This document shows positions 5,803-12,222 of a DNA stretch of 12,230 bases, in pieces (the stretch's first letter is position 1; each line of letters opens with the position of its first letter). The stretch is from the NCBI GenBank assembly GCA_903819815.1, contig CAIJFC010000122.1, positions 1 to 12,230 on the forward strand, read 5' to 3'. This stretch comes from an uncultured Bacteroidota bacterium. GTDB lineage: Bacteria; Bacteroidota; Bacteroidia; Flavobacteriales; Flavobacteriaceae. The position numbers were made by a program, and so were the translations under genes. A model generated the notes under the pieces. The model ran no database searches and was not told where the DNA came from. It saw only the letters and a list, made by a program, of their open reading frames with translations.

Positions 5803-6000
5803 TTATAAACCTTCCAAGTTGTCTTTCATATTTTGAATGTAAGCCGCTTTTTGAATTTTCATTCTGTTGGTCACAGATGGCTTAATAAAAGCAGTACGTG
5901 CACGTAACTGACGAACAGTTCCTGTTTTATCAAATTTTCTTTTATAGCGCTTTAATGCTCTATCGATATTTTCTCCGTCTTTAATTGGTATAATTAACAT
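5803..6000 (-). CDS. rpsU: Ribosomal protein bS21
   Basis: bS21 is a small 30S protein near the 3' end of 16S rRNA. In Bacteroidota it helps to sequester the anti-Shine-Dalgarno sequence. The 65 residues begin MLIIPIKDGENIDRALKRYK, the typical family start, and are strongly basic in the middle (KRKFDKTGTVRQLRART). The gene has its own TAnnTTTG element (6030-6037), a strong Shine-Dalgarno sequence (6009-6016) and its own terminator (5735-5781), so it can form a monocistronic unit. The Shine-Dalgarno sequence suggests translational autoregulation, as reported for Flavobacterium johnsoniae. Confidence 0.97.
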   Translation of the reverse strand: MLIIPIKDGENIDRALKRYKRKFDKTGTVRQLRARTAFIKPSVTNRMKIQKAAYIQNMKDNLEGL

Positions 6001-6008
6001 AATATAGA

Positions 6009-6016
6009 CACCTCCT
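6009..6016 (-). promoter_or_regulatory. Strong Shine-Dalgarno sequence of rpsU
   Basis: Minus-strand AGGAGGTG (6016-6009) is complementary to the anti-Shine-Dalgarno core and lies 8 bases before the ATG (10 bases counted from AGGAGG). The start regions of rplA, rplJ, rplK, rplL, nusG, tuf and hpf, and of the acyl-CoA dehydrogenase gene, carry nothing comparable. Confidence 0.9.
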
Positions 6017-6029
6017 CTCGTTAAGGGTG

Positions 6030-6037
6030 CAAATGTA
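6030..6037 (-). promoter_or_regulatory. Candidate -7 promoter element of rpsU
   Basis: Minus-strand TACATTTG (6037-6030) matches TAnnTTTG and is identical, including the following CA, to the tRNA-tuf promoter element. No TTTG lies at the right distance upstream, where the sequence is purely AT-rich. The predicted start near 6023 gives a leader of about 23 bases that includes the Shine-Dalgarno sequence. Confidence 0.6.
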
Positions 6038-6086
6038 ATTTATTATTTTAAATTATGAATTATAAATTATGAATTTTTTTTGAAAT

Positions 6087-6264
6087 GATAGATAATAGAC
6101 GAAGAGAATAGACTAAAACAAACAGTAACAAAAAAGCCAAGAAACATTTTCTCGTTTCTTGACTCTTTTATCTATTATCTATCAGTCTTTTATCTCTTCG
6201 TCTATCGTCTATTCTCTTCCTCTATTATCTCTTCGTCTATTATCTCTTCGTCTCTTATCTATCG
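6087..6264. repeat. Cluster of short tandem and inverted repeats (TCTATTATC-type)
   Basis: The rpsU-acyl-CoA dehydrogenase gap carries one word in both orientations. On the right, the 15-mer TCTATTATCTCTTCG occurs twice in perfect tandem (6221-6235, 6236-6250), with degenerate copies around it (6171-6220, 6251-6264). On the left, 6087-6113 is an inverted copy: its reverse complement matches 6207-6230 at 23 of 24 positions, and its first 13 bases are also the exact reverse complement of 6171-6183. The arms enclose the terminator at 6130-6161. There are no regular spacers, so it is not a CRISPR array. Confidence 0.85.
6130..6161 (-). terminator. Terminator downstream of the acyl-CoA dehydrogenase gene
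   Basis: CAAGAAAC (6161-6154) pairs with GTTTCTTG (6145-6138) around an 8-base loop on the minus strand, followed by GC and six T (6135-6130). It lies 106 bp after the stop codon of the acyl-CoA dehydrogenase gene and is probably the end of the long minus-strand gene row. Short repeats flank it on both sides. Confidence 0.8.
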
Positions 6265-6266
6265 AT

Positions 6267-7406
6267 CTATTTTAATATATTCCTCGCAATAACCACCTTT
6301 TGAATTTCAGTAGTTCCCTCGCCTATCGTGCAAAGTTTCGAATCTCTATAGAATTTTTCTACTGGATAATCTTTTGTGTAGCCATAACCTCCGTGAATTT
6401 GAACGGCTTCATTAGCCACTTTTACACAAACTTCCGAAGAATACATTTTTGCCATAGCGCCTAATGTAGTCACTGGGCGATGTTGCTCTTTTAAGAAAGC
6501 TGCTTTGTGTAATAATAATTCAGAGGCTTCAATTTCAGTTGCCATATCAGCCAACTTAAACGAAATTCCTTGAAAACTGCTTATAGGTTGCCCAAACTGG
6601 TGTCTTTCTTTTGAATATTTTAATGCCGCTTCATAGGCTCCTTTTGCAATTCCTAGCGAAAGTGCTCCAATGGATATTCTACCTCCATCTAATATTTTCA
6701 TTGCTTGCACAAATCCTTGTCCTACTTCTCCTAATCTATTCGCATCGGGAACGCGGCAGTTGTCAAAAATTAATTCGGCAGTTTCACTCGCTCGCATTCC
6801 TAATTTATTTTCTTTTTTTCCAGATGTAAATCCAGGCATTCCTTTTTCAAATACAAAAGCGGTCATCCCTTTCGAATCTCCTTTTTCACCAGTTCTTACA
6901 ACTACTACTGCAATATCTCCAGAAATAGCATGCGTTATAAAATTTTTCGAACCATTTACAATCCAAGAATCTCCTTCTTTAACAGCCGTAGTATTCATTC
7001 CTCCTGCGTCTGACCCCGTATTGTGTTCTGTTAAACCCCATGCACCAATGTGTTCCGCTGAAGCTAATTTCGGAATCCATTTTTTCTTTTGTTCTTCATT
7101 ACCAAAGGTCAGAATATGATTCGTACACAATGAATTGTGAGCCGCAACAGACAATCCAATAGAAGGATCTACCTTTGATATTTCCTCAATAATGGTAATG
7201 TATTCGTGGTAACCTAAACCTGAACCTCCATATTCCTCAGGAACTAATACTCCCATAAACCCCATTTCACCCAATTTCTTAAATAGTGGTTCGGGGAAAG
7301 TTTGCGATTCGTCCCATTCCATTATAAAAGGACGAATATTTATTTCTGCAAAATCTTTAATAGATTGAGCAATCATTAATTGAGTTTCATTAGAGTCAAA
7401 ATTCAT
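6267..7406 (-). CDS. Acyl-CoA dehydrogenase (short/branched-chain type)
   Basis: This FAD enzyme introduces the alpha-beta double bond into acyl-CoA, in fatty acid or branched-chain amino acid breakdown, passing electrons to electron-transfer flavoprotein. The 379 residues match the four-domain soluble family. An N-terminal helical domain (about 1-115) is followed by the beta domain with the FAD/substrate signature AWGLTEHNTGSD (122-133). The C-terminal domain contains RHQFGQPISSFQG (269-281), QIHGGYGYTKDYPVEKFYRD (336-355) and GEGTTEIQ (362-369). E363 in GEGT is at the position of the catalytic base of short-chain enzymes. Exact chain-length preference cannot be read from the sequence. It is the last gene of the close minus-strand row, 19 bp after the helix-hairpin-helix gene, with no apparent functional link to it. 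Confidence 0.95.
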   Translation of the reverse strand: MNFDSNETQLMIAQSIKDFAEINIRPFIMEWDESQTFPEPLFKKLGEMGFMGVLVPEEYGGSGLGYHEYITIIEEISKVDPSIGLSVAAHNSLCTNHILTFGNEEQKKKWIPKLASAEHIGAWGLTEHNTGSDAGGMNTTAVKEGDSWIVNGSKNFITHAISGDIAVVVVRTGEKGDSKGMTAFVFEKGMPGFTSGKKENKLGMRASETAELIFDNCRVPDANRLGEVGQGFVQAMKILDGGRISIGALSLGIAKGAYEAALKYSKERHQFGQPISSFQGISFKLADMATEIEASELLLHKAAFLKEQHRPVTTLGAMAKMYSSEVCVKVANEAVQIHGGYGYTKDYPVEKFYRDSKLCTIGEGTTEIQKVVIARNILK

Positions 7407-7425
7407 TGTGATTCTGTGTATTTGG

Positions 7426-8286
7426 TTATAAATACAAATATAAACGAATAATATCTAATTTTTCACTTGGAAAACCGTTAATTTTTGTTAAATCCTCAAA
7501 ATTTTTAAAATCGCCGTTCATACTTCTATACGTCACAATTGCTTTCGCCAATGCGTATTTAAAATAAGGAAACAATAGTAGCTCTTTTATTGATGAATTG
7601 TTAATGTCTATCTTTTTAATTTTAGGTAAAGTTGCAACTATAAAATATTTATTTAAATTCTCAATCACTTCAGGTGAAAGTCCCCAAACATCGTTCATTT
7701 GCTTCATGCTCACAAATCCACCAAAAAGTTCTTTTTGTTTCAAAATTCGATCAGATAACGCAGGTCCTATTCCATATATTTTTATAAAATCTTCTTTTGT
7801 TGCTAAATTAATATCTAACATGATTATCTTTTCCGTTTTCTTTTCGAATGGCTTAAAATTATTGGTTTTGCCTTTATTAACCCAATCAGGAAATTTAAAA
7901 TAGGGTGAAATAGCATTCAATAAAGAATCTGAAACTTGAGTCACTTTTTGAAATTCTGAGACTGAATTTACATATTGGTTGGTTTTTCTGAAATTCAAAA
8001 GCCGATCAATTTCCTCAATTGACATACCCAATTTACTTCCTTTGTAATCGGTAATAAAATTTGGGTTAAACGGATAAATTTTCGGAATATAATTTTGCTT
8101 TTCTACTTTTAAAGAATCGACTTTAGCTTGTAAACCAATCCATTTTTGTTTTTCAGAATCCTCCCCGTTTTCAGAACTTGGATCCCAATAGAAAAAGGTA
8201 AATTGGCAAATAACACACAACAACACTAAAAGAAAAATCCCACTTCTTTGCGATTTTGAATACTGGAAGTAGCATTTTAATTTCAT
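7426..8286 (-). CDS. Membrane-anchored helix-hairpin-helix protein (ComEA-like repeats)
   Basis: The 286-residue protein has one N-terminal membrane helix (about 16-34, rich in L, V, F and C) after a short basic tail, then a charged linker. Three related helix-hairpin-helix segments follow: about 70-132, about 155-215 (LDINLATKEDFIKIYGIGPA, the best match) and about 225-286 (IDINNSSIKELLLF). The middle repeat holds the GIGPALSDRI hairpin typical of DNA-backbone binding; the first and third are more diverged. ComEA proteins bind incoming DNA at the cell surface, but family members of this architecture in Bacteroidota are uncharacterised as far as I know. The tail probably faces the periplasm. 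It lies 10 bp after the PspC-like gene and 19 bp before the acyl-CoA dehydrogenase gene. Confidence 0.85.
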   Translation of the reverse strand: MKLKCYFQYSKSQRSGIFLLVLLCVICQFTFFYWDPSSENGEDSEKQKWIGLQAKVDSLKVEKQNYIPKIYPFNPNFITDYKGSKLGMSIEEIDRLLNFRKTNQYVNSVSEFQKVTQVSDSLLNAISPYFKFPDWVNKGKTNNFKPFEKKTEKIIMLDINLATKEDFIKIYGIGPALSDRILKQKELFGGFVSMKQMNDVWGLSPEVIENLNKYFIVATLPKIKKIDINNSSIKELLLFPYFKYALAKAIVTYRSMNGDFKNFEDLTKINGFPSEKLDIIRLYLYL

Positions 8287-8296
8287 AATAGTAGTT

Positions 8297-8524
8297 TTAT
8301 AAGTCGAAAACGGAACTCCGTTTCGCTCGAATTAGATCTTTTAGTCGCCACCAAAAGGCCAATGTTAAATAAACTCCAAACCAAAGTCCTGCTGTAACAA
8401 ATGATATATAAATAAAAAACAACCTTACACTATTGGCTCGCATTCCCAACGCATCAGCAAGACGCGAAGAAACATGAAATCCGTGTTTCTCGAAAAAATA
8501 TTTTAGACGAAGTATTAATTTCAT
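8297..8524 (-). CDS. PspC-domain small membrane protein
   Basis: The 75 residues match the PspC domain. A short stretch, about 20-33 (SRLADALGMRANSV), resembles the family's GxAxxLGxxxxxVR motif and precedes one or two closely packed membrane helices (about 34-60, RLFFIYISFVTAG then LWFGVYLTLAFWW). A basic tail follows (RLKDLIRAKR). In proteobacteria PspC is a membrane sensor of the phage shock response. In Bacteroidota the stand-alone domain is common and its role is not established. The gene lies between the DUF2851 gene (33 bp upstream) and the helix-hairpin-helix gene (10 bp downstream), so it is probably co-transcribed with them. Confidence 0.82.
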   Translation of the reverse strand: MKLILRLKYFFEKHGFHVSSRLADALGMRANSVRLFFIYISFVTAGLWFGVYLTLAFWWRLKDLIRAKRSSVFDL

Positions 8525-8557
8525 TACTCTAAATTTATATCTCTACAAATTTAGCAT

Positions 8558-9832
8558 TTATACTTCAGATTTCAATAATTCCATTCCAATTGAACATTCC
8601 AAACACCGATTTTTATTACAATATTCATTTTTTAATTGTAATAAAGCTTGTGTTTCAAAGGCATTTTGTGCTTTTAATCCAAAGGAAGAAAACTTATCAA
8701 TAATTGCATTAGCTTCAGGTTTGACTTGGTTTAACAACGATATTAATTTCTCTGATATTTCTTTGCCTTTGCTTTTGGCGTAAGCAAATTGTAACGGAAT
8801 AATGGTATTTATAATCAATAAATCGATAAATGATTTTGACAACGCTTTCTTTTTTTTCGGGCTAATTTTATCAAATTGATAATGCGTTTCCCAATATTCT
8901 GAAACCGACTTGTCAAAAATTTCATAAATAGTAGCAACATTATCCGCTTTTATAATTTTCGAAAATAGCTGTTGCTGACAATAATACACATTAGCCAACT
9001 GCGAAACTCGAATCGTTGGAAAATTATCAGGCCGATGTTTGAAAAATTGTAACGAAGTAAATGAATTGGATTGTAATTGGTATTTTTGAACTAAATAGTC
9101 AAAATTCCCTTTTAGCTTTTTATAATAGTGATCTTCTTTATTTATTTCTAATAATCCGGCGATACCAAACAGCAAACTTTCTAAATTGAACAGGTCGTTT
9201 GCCTCTTTACGAATAATTGAAAACGGAATTGAATTGGCCATATTATAAAAGGATTCGCCATTGGTGTTTAAACCGAAATTTTTCGCTAATTGGCAAAACA
9301 ATATCGCGTCCCAATCATGTAGGCTACTTTCTGCTAAATCAAAAATAGGTTTGGATTTTCGTTCTAAGCGTTCAAAAAACAAACGTTCTTGCCAGTTTAA
9401 CATGATAAATGAATTGACAGACTCAATTTGTTTCTCACAAAAAATCCAAGATTTAGGAGAGACTAGTGATTGGTAATTATTGAGCGTTTCTTTTGAAACC
9501 AGATTTTTAAGAATTAATACAGGGATTTCAGTGTTGTTTTTTCGATAGATTTCTACGTCATGTTCCCAAACCACATGTAGAATTACGCTATCATAATTAG
9601 AATCTCTTTCATGATGATGTACATACCAATCGGAGGATTTAAGGTGAATTTCAACATTTCCAGCCCATTTTTGATTTTCAATAGTAATTTGGGAATTAAA
9701 AAAATCAGGACCAGCGAGTTGTAAGTAACTTCCTGAATTTTCAATAGTGAGTTTCTCCCCGTTAGAAGTAGTTAAATTCGAAGTGTCGAATTTCTTGAAT
9801 TTCCACAAATAGTGCAGGAAATCTTCTTTCAT
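8558..9832 (-). CDS. DUF2851 family protein, function unknown
   Basis: I recognise this as the DUF2851 family of Bacteroidota. I start it at the ATG at 9832 because the family start is MKEDFLHYLWKFKKF; an in-frame ATG at 9880 would add 16 unusual residues. The 424 residues contain a conserved N-terminal block (about 57-92) reading GNVEIHLKSSDWYVHHHERD and DSVILHVVWEHD. It is rich in His, Asp and Glu (E61, H63, D68, H72-H74, H86) and looks like a metal or nuclease-type centre. A helical middle follows. The C terminus has a C-x4-C-x2-C cluster (C405, C410, C413) in YCNKNRCLECSIG, which may bind metal. No reaction is known to me. It is 91 bp after the exonuclease gene and 33 bp before the PspC-like gene. 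Confidence 0.85.
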   Translation of the reverse strand: MKEDFLHYLWKFKKFDTSNLTTSNGEKLTIENSGSYLQLAGPDFFNSQITIENQKWAGNVEIHLKSSDWYVHHHERDSNYDSVILHVVWEHDVEIYRKNNTEIPVLILKNLVSKETLNNYQSLVSPKSWIFCEKQIESVNSFIMLNWQERLFFERLERKSKPIFDLAESSLHDWDAILFCQLAKNFGLNTNGESFYNMANSIPFSIIRKEANDLFNLESLLFGIAGLLEINKEDHYYKKLKGNFDYLVQKYQLQSNSFTSLQFFKHRPDNFPTIRVSQLANVYYCQQQLFSKIIKADNVATIYEIFDKSVSEYWETHYQFDKISPKKKKALSKSFIDLLIINTIIPLQFAYAKSKGKEISEKLISLLNQVKPEANAIIDKFSSFGLKAQNAFETQALLQLKNEYCNKNRCLECSIGMELLKSEV

Positions 9833-9923
9833 TTTTAAATGGCGTATACTAATTATAATTACTTTGTCGAATGTAATCAAAATAGTAACGCCGAAAACAT
9901 TAACCCGAAAAAAGAAGTGTTAA

Positions 9924-10406
9924 TTATTTAAGCAAATACAATTTGGCGCAGGCCCGAGCATCTGATAACGCTTCGTGATGGTTCAATTGAATATTCATAA
10001 TTCGGCAACAATCGCTTAATCTTGCTGGTTTAAAACCCTTGGCTTTGTAAATTTTCACAGTGCATTGCCAGCGAGATCCAATATTTAAACTATCGTAATC
10101 CAATCCGTGAAGTTCCATTGTTTTTGCCAAAACATTTCGGTCGAAACTTTCATTGTGGGCAACCACTACCCTATTTTGAAGTCGTTTTTGAATTTCTGGA
10201 AATACTTGTGGAAAAGTCTTAGCATTTATCGTGTCCTTTGGATAAATTCCGTGCACTTGAATGGTAAAAGGAGAATAATAATTGTTTAATGGCTTAATTA
10301 AAGTCACATATTCATCGACAATAACACCGTTCTCAACCGTTACAATCCCCACAGAACAAGGGTGATATCCATTTGCAGTTTCAAAATCTATAGCGGTGAA
10401 AGTCAT
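9924..10406 (-). CDS. DnaQ-like 3'-5' exonuclease (DEDDh family)
   Basis: The 160 residues form a single exonuclease domain of the DnaQ/RNase T superfamily. Exo I is AIDFETAN with D7 and E9. Exo II is HNESFDRNVL with D89. Exo III is HHEALSDA with H144 and D149, so all five DEDDh residues are present. Such proteins hydrolyse DNA or RNA from the 3' end using two metal ions. The lack of polymerase, UvrC-like or BRCT domains points to a stand-alone nuclease rather than a polymerase epsilon subunit, which is usually longer. It starts only 77 bp from the divergent PNGase F-like gene and leads the minus-strand gene row. Substrate cannot be judged from sequence. Confidence 0.92.
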   Translation of the reverse strand: MTFTAIDFETANGYHPCSVGIVTVENGVIVDEYVTLIKPLNNYYSPFTIQVHGIYPKDTINAKTFPQVFPEIQKRLQNRVVVAHNESFDRNVLAKTMELHGLDYDSLNIGSRWQCTVKIYKAKGFKPARLSDCCRIMNIQLNHHEALSDARACAKLYLLK

Positions 10407-10460
10407 TGAATTAATTTTATGGCAATTTACAAATGTTCTACATACAAAAACAAATTCTAT

Positions 10461-10468
10461 TATATTTG
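10461..10468 (+). promoter_or_regulatory. Candidate -7 promoter element of the PNGase F-like gene
   Basis: TATATTTG matches TAnnTTTG and lies 15 bases before the chosen ATG at 10484, giving a very short leader. No TTTG is present about 19 bases further upstream, so the match is partial. Its place argues against the alternative start at 10433, which lies upstream of it. Confidence 0.5.
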
Positions 10469-10483
10469 TTAAAAAGTAATTCT

Positions 10484-12157
10484 ATGAAAAAATATATCCT
10501 TCTCGCTATAATTTCATTTCACTCGGTTGTTTTGTTTTCACAAAAGTCAAACGATGGGATTAAAGTCACCTTTGAGAGAAAATCCAACGGTTCGTTAATT
10601 GAAAACCAAGATTCAGTAGTTTTTTATGCTAATGAAAATAATGGCTGGCTCACGACCGAAAAACGAATTTTGAACCAACTCCCAACTCCTTTCGAAGAGA
10701 ATTTTATTGATTATAAAAATAACAATTGGTATCAAAAAGCTACATTAAAACCTTCAAAAGAGATTTTAACTTTAGATAGTACTTCTATTGGCAAACAAAA
10801 ATTTGAGCTGTTATCCGACACCAAAACCATTTTGGGGCACGAATGCCATAAAGCAAAAATTATCGTCAACTCGAACACCATTGAAGTTTGGTACACCAAC
10901 CAACTTGGTTATAAAGGTGCGCCTTCTATTTTAGGTCAGAATTTAGGATTTGTATTGGAATTAAATCGAAATGGAAACTACCAAGTATTGGCTACCAAAA
11001 TTGAAAAAATAAAAAAATTGCCTTTGCAAATGAATCTCCCGAAGCCAAATCTAGCCAAAGTTGATCTTTTGACCTACAGAGATTTATTATGGAAAAGTCG
11101 TTTTACAACCTTGCCAGTATTTAAAAACGAGGTGATTAATTTTTCAGAAGAATCGAAATCAAATGATAGCATTTTGCGTTTTGCAAATGGAACTATCATC
11201 GTAAAAAAAGTGCGAATCCCAGAAATCAAAAACGGAAGTCAATTGTTTGTTGATGTAACCGAGCAATCCAACGGCGATGCATACGATAGAACGGGATCGG
11301 TATTTATTATTCCAACATCTAGCAAAATTTCTTTTTTAGATGGCCTCAAAAAAGGCGTTTCTGCACTTCCAATTTACGAAAACGGGAATGGTAAAAAATA
11401 CCAAGGCGTAGTAAAAACCAATGATTACCTGCCTTTATTAGAATTAGTGCGATTTTTTACCCCATTTGGAGTGAAAAAATACAACACCATCCAACTCAAA
11501 AATAAAGTATGGCAAGACAGCGTGTATTACCGACAAGACATTTCTGAAATGAACGATTTAGTGAGCAATCAAGAAGTTTACATCGGAATGAATATTGGAA
11601 ACTATGATAAAGGCGGTCATAAAGTGAGTTTGAATTTGACGATACATCCAGAGGAAATTTCGAAAAAAACGCTTCAAAATATTCCGTTGTTTAACACCAA
11701 TAATATTATGGAAATGGCGGGGCAAGAATACGGTTCGATGTTCAATTCGGAAAAAGGATTGGAAGTAAAATTCACGCTTTCAAAACCGATGAAAAACGCT
11801 CGATTGCGTTATATTACGACAGGACACGGCGGTTGGGAAAATGGCGATGAATTTGTTCCAAAGAAAAATAGCGTCTTTTTAGACGAAAAATTGGCGTTTG
11901 CATTTGTGCCGTGGCGACAAGATTGTGGGTCGTATCGATTAAGCAATCCTGCATCGGGGAATTTTGAAAACGGATTGTCATCATCCGATTATAGTCGTTC
12001 CAACTGGTGCCCTGGAACCGTTACCAACCCAATATTTATTGACTTAGGCGATCTTTCTGAAGGGGAACATAGCATTCGAATTCAAATTCCACTTGGGGCA
12101 AATGAAGGAAGTAGTTTTAGTGCTTGGAATGTTTCGGGAGTTTTAATTGGAGAATAA
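10484..12157 (+). CDS. Secreted PNGase F-like glycoamidase with N-terminal extra domain
   Basis: PNGase F cleaves the amide bond between asparagine and N-linked glycans. I start at 10484 because it gives a clean signal peptide (MKKYILLAIISFHSVVLFSQ, cleavage near residue 19-20); an ATG at 10433 would add 17 residues ahead of it. Residues about 21-180 resemble the GLPGLI family (TKTILGHECHKAKI, then EVWYTNQLGYKGAPSILG). The two PNGase F beta-sandwich domains follow, about 215-390 and 405-557. D268 in DAYDRTGSVFI lines up with the catalytic Asp60 of Elizabethkingia PNGase F, and E456 in NGDEF with Glu206. The SNWCPG motif (507-511) is also shared. The Glu118 position is not clearly acidic. Length (557) and layout recall PNGase F-II. 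It is probably periplasmic or secreted, with no type IX sorting tail seen. Confidence 0.85.
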   Translation: MKKYILLAIISFHSVVLFSQKSNDGIKVTFERKSNGSLIENQDSVVFYANENNGWLTTEKRILNQLPTPFEENFIDYKNNNWYQKATLKPSKEILTLDSTSIGKQKFELLSDTKTILGHECHKAKIIVNSNTIEVWYTNQLGYKGAPSILGQNLGFVLELNRNGNYQVLATKIEKIKKLPLQMNLPKPNLAKVDLLTYRDLLWKSRFTTLPVFKNEVINFSEESKSNDSILRFANGTIIVKKVRIPEIKNGSQLFVDVTEQSNGDAYDRTGSVFIIPTSSKISFLDGLKKGVSALPIYENGNGKKYQGVVKTNDYLPLLELVRFFTPFGVKKYNTIQLKNKVWQDSVYYRQDISEMNDLVSNQEVYIGMNIGNYDKGGHKVSLNLTIHPEEISKKTLQNIPLFNTNNIMEMAGQEYGSMFNSEKGLEVKFTLSKPMKNARLRYITTGHGGWENGDEFVPKKNSVFLDEKLAFAFVPWRQDCGSYRLSNPASGNFENGLSSSDYSRSNWCPGTVTNPIFIDLGDLSEGEHSIRIQIPLGANEGSSFSAWNVSGVLIGE

Positions 12158-12185
12158 AAAGTTTAGTTACGTTTTTTCTTATAAC

Positions 12186-12222
12186 CGCAAAGAGCGCAAA
12201 GTTATTCGCAAAGTCCGCAAAG
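12186..12222 (+). repeat. CGCAAAG short repeat cluster
   Basis: Four exact copies of CGCAAAG begin at 12186, 12195, 12207 and 12216, giving steps of 9, 12 and 9 bases. This amounts to two units of 21 bases, each with a pair of heptamers. A run of T follows (12223-12228). The cluster lies 28 bp after the PNGase F-like gene and may continue past the window end. Similar CGCAAAG words recur between genes in many Bacteroidota, from general knowledge; no function is known to me. Confidence 0.75.

Noticed and set aside
6165..6264. Repeats that could suggest a CRISPR array
   Set aside because: The units are 15 bases and abut directly, without unique spacers of constant length, and no cas gene is present.
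6670..7119. Plus-strand open reading frame of 149 codons inside the acyl-CoA dehydrogenase gene
   Set aside because: The opposite frame encodes all acyl-CoA dehydrogenase motifs; this one is its mirror, with a phase-related composition.
9833..9880. Upstream ATG extending the DUF2851 protein by 16 residues
   Set aside because: The family begins with MKEDFLHYLWKF, and the added residues (MITFDKVIIISIRHLK) do not fit a signal or known extension.
9833..9923. Promoter between the exonuclease and DUF2851 genes (TACTATTTTG on the minus strand)
   Set aside because: It does not fit TAnnTTTG exactly and no matching upstream element is seen; it remains undecided rather than supported.
10433..10483. 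Upstream ATG extending the PNGase F-like protein by 17 residues
   Set aside because: It would bury the signal peptide start and lies upstream of the likely -7 element at 10461-10468.
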